A stretch of 64,000 nt of DNA. Origin: Wolbachia endosymbiont (group A) of Anomoia purmunda. GTDB taxonomy: Bacteria > Pseudomonadota > Alphaproteobacteria > Rickettsiales > Anaplasmataceae. Within the stretch, counting starts at the first letter, position 1. Each line of letters begins with the position of its first letter. The position numbers were made by a program, and so were the translations under genes. The stretch covers positions 1,178,001 to 1,242,000 of the forward strand of contig NZ_OX366362.1 of assembly GCF_947251545.1 (NCBI RefSeq), written 5' to 3'. The notes under the pieces were generated by a model, which did not search any database, was not told where the DNA came from, and saw nothing but the letters and a program-made list of their open reading frames with translations. Below are positions 29,901 to 36,500 of the stretch, in pieces.

Positions 29901-30554
29901 TCTTCACTGATAGGCAACTGGGTTTCTTGGATAAAAGGTTGGATACAGCCAGTATCTAATACTGAACAGCCATTTTTACCAGGTAAGGTGGCCAGCTGTA
30001 AATCATCTACACCTATTATTCAAGAAAGGCTTGGGAATATTAGTAATGCAGACATGATGCTTTATTATGTATTATATAGCTGGTTCAATGGGAATAAATG
30101 TAACACGACATGCAGAGCTTATGAAAGTGATACTTTATCAGAAGAGGAAATAATAGGCTGTGCTTTACATATAGTGAAAGAGCTAGAGTCAGTAGTGAAG
30201 CAAACAGCTCGTAGTAGTGGTATAGCATGCAAATCATTAAGAATTGATTTTTTAGAAGTGCAAAAAACTATCACAGCAAAAATTACAGGCGGTGACTATA
30301 ATGCAATCCCTAGTCTTTTGGACTCGTATATAGATAGAGCATTTTCAGAAAATTTAAGTCAAAAGCAAATCGATAGATTTAAAAAAGCCTATAGCGGCGA
30401 AAAAGACCGAATATTAAATATTAAATTATTTCCTGAACCGCAAAGCGTGCTCCAAGCTAGCATCCAAGTACCTACCTCTATGCAAAGTGTTGTTATAGAA
30501 AAAGGTATCACAAATGAAAAAAGCAAAGAGACCTGCTACTCGTTATTAAAATAG
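20934..30554 (+). CDS. Giant ankyrin repeat protein with C-terminal effector-like domain
   Basis: A 3206-residue protein. I count about 78 ankyrin motifs of the TPLHYAA / KPLHIAA type from residue 35 to about 2950. They are arranged in some 14 higher-order modules of 3-5 repeats, each closed by a 'TPLQLA'-type repeat and reopened by an 'ALFDAVKQG...VxxYLxxGADVN' repeat. Residues about 2960-3206 have no ankyrin motifs. They include a hydrophobic 'LIGNWVSWIKGWIQPV' and a helical region with 'RIDFLEVQ', which resembles the latrotoxin C-terminal domain reported in WO eukaryotic association modules; I cannot confirm this. There is no signal peptide. Such proteins are thought to be type IV-secreted effectors or released with phage. 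AGAGGG lies 6 bp before the start. The frame is fully intact over 9.6 kb. Confidence 0.9.
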   Translation: MPSEQFENIKQAIRNNNNRKVVELINDNVTIAGHSDVDGWNLLHYTAQYGNLNATEFLANLTDINLIDGKTNAQQKPIHIAADNGHTKIVEFFINEKKMDVNDPGKDYVTPLHYAAKKGELEMAKFLVGKNATIDALANGAWTPLHYASEEGKYSVVVFLVENGADISKKNPDGKTSLQLAEGKGYQTIKDFLKSKESEKEKLRQNKALLDAAKEGSSKKVRECLKKGEIDYKNQNGWTALHYASNRTVDDLEFVRFLVDKNADINSRNSDNNKPLHIAARNGHENIVKFFLDEKRLSVNDPGKDNWTPLHYAAESNRVDVVRYLVEKKEANINAKNYGNETPFDLIKDKDYEKVKKILLGKALIDAVKQNDITEVENLIQRKAKVSYLYESNKWTPLHYAASLGYKASAEVLIAEDLSVINDKDHERNTPLHIAADQGHKNIVELLLEKGANIDAINSGNKTPLQLAKEKDHQATTQLLLSKALLNSIEEGNINKIRKCLEEGAEINREDNNGWAPLHYAANKKTEAQELVRLLVERGANINATTNDGDKPLHIASSHAHTKVVKFFIDEKGLDINDQGKDNWTPLHHAVNKGSNDLVKFLIKKEADIYAENSNSVTPLELAQQLSQGESNRQEVKAMLQGKALIDAIRKNDISKVRKYIQNLNYSYEKNGWQPLHYAASLGYKTLATELINKDPNVVNAKDSDGNTPLHLAATYGKGDVVELFLSKQANIDEVGKNNWTPLHYAVYENRLPVVKLLIEKGANIDATGLSEETPLQLAVEKGDSHREVAKLLRSRELFNAVKGDNLGDDINKIKGPFANEIDVNYSDLNNWTPLHYAARNGYTKVAEFLVEKKANINARTDSREKPLHIAAKNGHKDIVEFFIDQQELSVNEQGENKWTPLHYAAASNSLNVVQYLIEEKKATIDSKDRNNWTALHHASKEGHIEIVKFLIKKGANINAHNSQGKLPVDLASEPEVIQFLLNEGLSGAVKQNKVSEVRNYLNKEVKGIRVNIDYSDQNGRIFLHHAARHGYSDVVELLVQSCPAVNATDLNNWTPLHYASEGGHLKIVKFLTRERADINIRNSDEDKPLHVAAKSGHQPIVRFFIDERGMDINDLGRDNWTPLHYASANNYSQTVNFLVKEGADITIQNAQGKAPLELITGNQEIVRSLQNEALFDAVEQGEYAQVQRYLDNGADPNSLSGNDWTLLHRAAEKGHLLIASLLVERGASTDAKNSDGNKPLHIASQYGHINVVKLLLNGKVNDKGKDNKTPLHYAAESNHFEVVRYLVGEKGADINLKDADGDKPLHLAAKNGHTDIVKFFLDKKLSVNDLGKDSWTPLHYAAEQGRSEVVELLIIRGANINAKNSGGKTPLQLAQHEKVKELLLNKALFDAVKEGNLVRVQDSFRDGANVNSTNRWGWGLLHAASVRNNLPLIRYLVEEKGANINAKSRDGDKPLHIAAEKGSLDVIRYFLSRKNGVNEADANINDRGKNNWTPLHYAAKYNYPEVAEFLIENGADINAIDYDNLTPLQLANEGPIKRLLQNKTLLHAVKQGNLNDVERYLDNGANVNYSDKNGWTVLHEAASRGHLRVAQALISRGANINTRDQDGNKPLHIAADYGRRNVVEFFLKEERAGLSVNDANRNGCTPLHYAASRGGLAIVELLITKRANINAQDSNGNKPLHIAADNGHRSIIEFFLRWHGDELSINDKGNSDWTMLHYAADKGYPEVVKFLIEKGADIDAKSTDNKTPLQLASGKNHQEAARLLRNKALFNAVKQGELSKVEQYLAEGADPNYKDENDWTLLHDAASKGYIEIVRLLKAQGANVDAKSYNAKPLHYAARNGYEDIVAFLIVGKEKSEGVDSRGKNNWTPLHYAARHGRLAVVEFLVGEDADINLKDTNRNKPLHVAAQYGHTNVVEFFLRKNREGLSIDDKGISGKTALHQAAEKSHLAVVEFLIEKGADINIQDSEENTPLQLATHPETIKLLQDKALFNAVKQGDRDKISEYLTSGADVDVTNRWGWGMLHIAAENGDLSMIRFLQSKGANLNMKSISGESPLHVATKNGYKNVAEFLLEHRVSASEPGKNNKTPLHYAAEEGYFELVKLLIEKRADINARDSDGKTPLQLAKEKENEEITELLLNEAMFHYVGRNDIQRVRGYLKEGADVNYSGHNNWTPLHYAAYRNHIKLIKLLVEEGANVNAGSHYIKPLHIAAQYGHKGVVEFLLNSGSNINASGWNSWTPLHYAADSGHSEIVKLLIEREADINVQDFHGKTPLQLATEKRHLEVVKTLSNAGLFDAISQKDFRKVEHYFNIGADVNSRDDNDLTPLHKAAQCGDLEIVKFLLRKKAYTNARNNKDYLTPLHEAAKSGNLEVVKLLINFRSNIHDQTISGTKSLHIAAEYGHKDIVEFFLNRGLSVNDLDKNQGTPLHYAAKSDNLEVIKFLISRGADINAKDSNNLKPLHIAAEYGHKGIVEFFTVEKQLSVNDQDKSNKTLMHYAAKSGNLNVIEFLAGRGVNIIAFDINGVSPLHIAAEHGHKNAIEFFLSRGLNINYQDKNNQTPLHYAAKSGNLEVIKLLVSRGANVNAQDSSNVKPLHYGAQYGHKDVVEFFVVQKQLSVDDKGKDNWTPLYYAAKGRNNKHIDDDKLLEVIRFLVRQDRNIINNKDAYGAGPLHIAAQHGHKDIVEFFIQKELNVNDADYQQLTPLHYAALHGRLRATKSLVEEGADIRAVSNDGKKPIHSAASNAHKNIVLLFVQQGLSINDPDTNLMWTPLHYAAHSGNLDFVQSLLAEGANFNAVDADNAKPLHIAAERGYQRVIELLINQGMNVNDLGQDNWTPLHYAARHGHLETIRFLVEEKGANINAVDLSGKIPLHIAAENGHKDIVKFFLDKGISVNAVSADNWTPLHCAASNGHLETVKFLVEEKGADIDLLSIDHEKPLDLAISANHVSVVEYLRQALEEKEHNYVANIRHSHLFVDQPTVGQFQSSGAGRHSSLIGNWVSWIKGWIQPVSNTEQPFLPGKVASCKSSTPIIQERLGNISNADMMLYYVLYSWFNGNKCNTTCRAYESDTLSEEEIIGCALHIVKELESVVKQTARSSGIACKSLRIDFLEVQKTITAKITGGDYNAIPSLLDSYIDRAFSENLSQKQIDRFKKAYSGEKDRILNIKLFPEPQSVLQASIQVPTSMQSVVIEKGITNEKSKETCYSLLK

Positions 30555-30559
30555 CAGGT
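30531..30559. terminator. Inverted repeat between convergent giant genes
   Basis: ACCTGCTA (30531-30538) and TAGCAGGT (30552-30559) form an 8-bp stem with a 13-base loop spanning the ankyrin stop codon. It lies between the convergent ankyrin and TcA genes, 7 bp from the TcA stop. There is no T run, so it is a weak bidirectional terminator candidate. Confidence 0.4.
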
Positions 30560-30565
30560 AGTAAG

Positions 30566-33500
30566 TTACCAGTTAATCGTTGCTTTATAAGGAACCATAA
30601 TTATGATTTCCTCAAGCTTACTTATATCTGCATTGTTGACTTGAATGTTCCAGTCAGTGCCAATTGTAAGTGAAGGATTAACAATCTTTTTAGAATTACG
30701 TTCCCAGTTATAGTTATCCAATTTTATAGTTATTTTATCTGCATCTGGCGTTGCAGGTATGATGCAGATATTGTTACCATCATTTAAATCAACTTCTGGA
30801 TTTTTTACATGAATAGGGAAGATTTCAGGAAATAGCTTGAACTTTAACTCAGAGGATTGCCCGTTTGCCTGTTTAAACTTGTTCCATTCTTCTGGATAGA
30901 CCGCACTTAGATTGACAATGAACGTGCCTTGATAATACTTTATTTGATCAAGATTTTTTACTTGACGACTTAAAACCTCACCTCCATTTAGAGCTGTATA
31001 GTCCAAATGAATTATCACATCAGAAATAGTACTAATATCAAACCTATTGGTTGCTTGAGGAAGGCTTAATTCCCAGGTAGAAACTGCACCTGTGCCTTCA
31101 AATGGTAAGTAACGTTCATCACCAAAACTAAGTTCAAAAAGACCACTATCTTGATCAGCTTTTGAGATAGCAATTTCTTGATTTGGCTTCCAATTAACTC
31201 TTAAAAGATCAGTTTCAGGCTGTTCTTCTTCACTTGGGTTCACTAAGTATTTAATTGCGTTTATTGCACCATCGCTTTTTAACACTACTTGGTTACTTGT
31301 TTGTTGCAAACTTGCATGAACATTTTCATAAGGACCAACTACTGCTGGAACAGTAATCTTTATATCTTTAATCTTACGAGCATAGTGACCAGGGAAATCG
31401 AGGTCAAATAATTTTTCCGTGAAGGAGAATTTACAGCTTCCCTTAGTTTTAAGCTCATGAAGTGCTATAGGATCAAGAGATTTAAGTGAGATTACTTTAG
31501 TGATTTCTAACCTTCTTTCATTGGTATCATGGTACTCTTTGTCAAGTTGCTCAAGTTCAAACTTTAACTTTTGTCCTGAAAGTAGGCCTTCTTTTAAGCT
31601 ATTCCAGTGCCCTGGTTGAATGAACGCTTTGCCGTTATCAATCTCATACTGATAAGCCCTTTCAGCTTGCTTTGCGATCTCAAGGGCAAGTCTATAAGTT
31701 TTTATATATAAGCTTTTAAGTTCTCCCTTCATCCAGCTATATAGTTCTTGGTTAGTAAATTTGCCCCTGAAGAAAGACTCTTTTTCTTTAATCTGCTTGA
31801 TTGATTCCTTGTGGGCTCTAAGGTCTTGTATAGCATTTGCTTGGTTTATTTTATTTGCTTCTATTTGATAGCCAATCTGATCAACGTCATGGGTGGCCAC
31901 AATCTTCTGTAAATCCCAATCTTGAGCTCGTCTTTCATAACTTGCTGATGTGCTTATATTCTGTGATATATTAGATAGTGTGTTTGATGTTAATATCATT
32001 GATTCAGTAGTAGCTTTTGCAACCCCTTCAGGTTTACTACCACCACATGCTAATCCAAAAATATTTGGAATAAGACTTAAAGCTCCAGCAATTAGCGTGG
32101 CAGGGTTTGAAAGAGTTAAAAAAGTTGTAGAAGCAACAGCTGCAACTATTGCTGCAATTTCAGCAGCTGATAACCCGTCATTAATTAATTTCTCATAGTA
32201 AGATTTTCGATCCTTTGCACTGCTTAAGCTTACATTAAGGGCTTTAGCTTCTTCTTTTAATGCTTCTATGGCTTTTTCCTTAATGGTTGTCATCAAGTTT
32301 GCTATTATTCCTTCTTGTTTGTTGTAAAGTAAATTAAGCGCTTCAGCATCCTTTTTCTCTAAAACACTCAATAATTCTGAACCAATTTGAGTAACAGTAT
32401 CAGCAATTGATTTAGCATAAGTAATCATATACTTAAAACGGTAATGAGGCACTTGAGCTTTTGGTAGCATTACAGTACTTCCTCCAGCTGCAGCACTGAT
32501 TAATTGCCTTGGATCAATTGGTGGTTGGAATAGAGGAAGCTCTAAACGTTTACCTTTGATATCCAAGCAATGTCTTATTTTATAAAGACGATCCTCAATC
32601 CTATCCCATAAACCGATAAAGTCTTTATTTTCTGGAGTACAGAAATAGCTGCAATATTCAGCTGTATCAGATGAAGCAGGATTAAGTGCAAATTGACCAT
32701 TCCCACTACTTTGGGCTGGGGTTATTGTTTCTGCTTTACATAGCATTTTCCTGTTGGCAGTTAATACTTCACACACGTTTCTAGATTTAATTTTAAATTT
32801 TCCTTTCTTTTTAGGCTTTTCTCCAAGAAGATTCCAAGCTCTGATATAAAGCATTGTTGCTTGATTAATTCCTTCCCATGAGTTTTGAGAAAATAGCATA
32901 TCACCCCAATCAATCAAGTTATCTACATATGATATTATCACATACTTTTCAAAAGAAACTCTTCCATCTTTGCCAGCCTCTTTATATGGATCAAGTGAGT
33001 CAACTAATTCTCCGCTATCACATTGGTGATTAATATTGCCTGGAGGACATTTGGTTTTAAAAGGAAAAAATTGCCAAGCATTACAATCTTTTTTGAGAGG
33101 ATTGAAAATATATTGGTACCACTTACGTGCTTCAGCAAATTTTTGCTCCTGATTGAAAAGATATGCAATGAGTGTTGGAATATGGAAGAATATTTCCCAT
33201 AAATATACTCCGTAAAAGCCATAAAAGTTCAGCATGTATTCCTGCTGTTGCTCACTGGATATTAAAACTGCTTTTGATCCACCCATATAAGCTTTTCTAT
33301 ATAACTTACTAGTAAATTCAATAATTTTAGTGGTATCCTCCAACTTACTTTCCTTACTACTTTTCTCTCTGTCTTGTACAAACAGTTTTTTGACTATACC
33401 TTTGTCTACTTCTTCACTTTCATTCAGTTTTTTATTATATTTTTCTAATTCATTTTCACTGAGTTTTTTCTTTTCTTCACTTATTTTATTGTTTAGTGTT

Positions 33501-36500
33501 TGTATATCACTTTTAAGCTGTTCTATAGTACGACCCTGTGCTGACTTATTCTTTTCTTCTTCTAGTCTTTCTATGCTTTTCTCTAACTGTAATGTAGATA
33601 TTTCATCCTCTAAACTTTTTACCTTTGTTTTTAAATCATTTAATGAATCCAAATCTGCTTGTTTAGAAGAAAATAAATAAGTATCATTTTTAACATACTC
33701 TACAGATTTATCTAATAATGAATCCAAATCTGCTTGTTTAGAAGAAAATAAATAAGTATCATTTTTAACATACTCTACAGATTTATCTAATCTTTCTTTT
33801 AAATAATTTATTACTTCTTGTGATTTTTCTTTATCTTTAGATACTGCTTCATCTATTGATTTTTCTGGTAAATCATCTTTTATTGATTTCTTTTGTTGAA
33901 AATCGTCTAGCTGTTTTCTTACGTCTTTTACTTTATTATATAATTCATTTGTTGTTCTTTTTTCTATAATTTTTATTATATGTTCTAATGCTGTTTTACG
34001 TTTTTCTTCTTCTTCTATTCTCTTTCCTAAGTCTTTTACCCTGTTTTCTATATCTTCTTTATATTCCTCTTTCTTCTTTTCATATGACAATTCAATACTT
34101 TTCACTATAGTATCAATGTTTTTTTCTTTTTTACTTCTATATAAATCAGAATTTTCTGCTTTTAGATCAAAATTCTCACTTAAAGAAAATTTGCTATTTT
34201 CAAAACCTTCCTCCATAGATATAACAAAAATCTTTTCATTATTTGAGATAATTTCTAGGTTTCCATAGTATTTGGCGCTCTTTAGCTCCTCAATTTGACT
34301 TTCTATCGACTTTCTATGTTCTTTAATTTCACTTTCACAATATGAATTTGCACTAGCTCCTTCACCTCTATTTTTTATATGTTGTTCATGTGAATCTATC
34401 ACAGATAAATGTCTTCTTATCTTATCTTCGTACTTGTATTGCCTCTTGATTTCGCTAGGCAGCTTCTGCTGAGCTGACCAACTATTATCCACTTTTTTAA
34501 AAACAAAATTTATGTTCAAAGTAGAGTCATCAATTGATACATCCTCAATTTGTTTTTCCTTTTCAGTTTTTTGTAGCCAAAAAATAAATATTTTACCAAA
34601 TGCATGGATTATCCTTGCTATCTGAACGGGTATTTGCACTTCAATTTTTTCCCAAGGTTTCCATTTCTGTGAGCTCTCTTCCGTATTATTTTCAAAATTA
34701 CCAACCCGGTAATAGTAAGTATAGGGTTCAGCCGTTGTTCGACCTAAAATATAGAACTCTTTTCTTTCATCTGCAAAAAAAGTATCTACTGTTTGTAAAT
34801 TTACAAGTTGTGAAAAATCTTCAAAATACTTAAGGTATGCGTTAACTGCTGCTTCCTCTGTAAGATTACCTTGCATTAAAGTATTTTGTAGTGCCTTGTA
34901 TTCTGCTGTTGCCGATTTATGCAGTGTAGGATTTAAGTAATTTTCTGGATAGAGAGCAACCTTTTTAGTTGCTTCCCATTCTCTATAATTATCAAGCAAA
35001 TCCCACATTCCTTCAGTCAACGCAGGATTAACTGTTGCTCCTGCCTCTAGTCCTAATATGCAACGGTGAATATAGAGTTGAAGACTATTCAACCCTGCTT
35101 TGAGCGGAGAAATTTTTGAGCAATCGCTCATTTCAACATCGATTAATAGGAATGCGTATAGGCTGCGCATATTCTTGTTTTTGATTTCAGGATATGTGTG
35201 TAACATGTAACCTGCCAGAATATTACGCTTTTGATTTTCTAGATGCTCTTTCACTCCTTCTACATAACTTAGTGATTTCCGTAGTTCCTTTTCAGTGCTA
35301 TTGTACTGATCCCATCCAGTAGATGATGGCAAATTATGTAAGTCTTTTAGTTCTAGCAAAATTTGACCATCAATACCTGTTTGTTCTGCCATATCTACAA
35401 GAGACTTAATTTTTAGCAAAGAGTCTATAGGATGATTTTCTTTACTGAAACATTTTTTAAAAGCATCAATTTCTTTGATTTGACTTAGTAACTTTTTGTC
35501 CCAATTAGTAAGCTGCGTTATTTTTTCTGTGACTTTGCTTTCATCATAACTGTCATGTAGCCATTCTACATATTGTGAAAGAGTAAGTTCGTTACCAGAA
35601 AAAGCATCTTGCAGTGCTTTATGATTTGAAAGGGTTTTAATCTGCTTCTCTGTCCATGTTGCTTTTAGGCCATAAATATTTGAATGACATGTAATGCTTT
35701 TTATATCTTCTGCACTAAGCTTAAATGTTGTAAAAACTGCAACATTATTTAGAAGTTCTTCAATCATTGCATCGTAAGTTATAGATAAGTCTATTGAGTA
35801 CGTTTCTTCATATGTTTTTCCAGATGAATCTTTGCAAGTTAAGATCGCTTTATTATTTCGAATGTCTATCGAAGTACATTCACTAGGCTTGTAAACATCA
35901 ACAGTCTTCCAAGTTTTAACTATATTATCATAAATATCTATTTTTCCAGAGGACCTTGCACTACTCGTGATTTCTGCAAGCAAATCGTCATGCATTTCAT
36001 TTCCTTTTGCAATACGTCTTGTCCAGTTTTTAGCTATAGAATTATTTGCAGAATAACCAGTAGAGTCGTAAATATATACTTGGCCAGCAATTCTATTATT
36101 CATCTCCTTTGTAAACAATATAGCCTTTGTACCAATTACAGCTACTGATACGTTGTTATGCGCTCTGCTAATCTCACCTGTAAACTTCCAGCTATCAGTA
36201 GCGCCATCATAGACGTCTATATATTTAGAATATTCTTGATCACCTTTATTTCCGCCAAAGAAAATAGCTTGTTTATTAACTATAGCAACTTGCACCATAT
36301 CACGTGCTTCACTGGCAACGTGTTGAACTTCTATCCATTTCTCAGTTTTAGCATCATAAATATCTATTTTATTAGATCTCGTTTGACCTACTTTACCACC
36401 GAAGAAAATAGCTTTGCCATCAACCACAGCTACTGATGCATTTTCACGAGCTTCACTAACTGTATGCGTTGTCCATTTTTCAGCTTTACTATCATAGATA

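Noticed and set aside
20934..30554. Tandem repeats read as a CRISPR array or satellite
   Set aside because: The repetition is coding ankyrin sequence in one intact frame.
33330..33680. 116-codon plus-strand frame rich in Ser/Leu/Phe
   Set aside because: Antisense of the Lys/Glu-rich coiled coil of TcA; composition is what that antisense would give.
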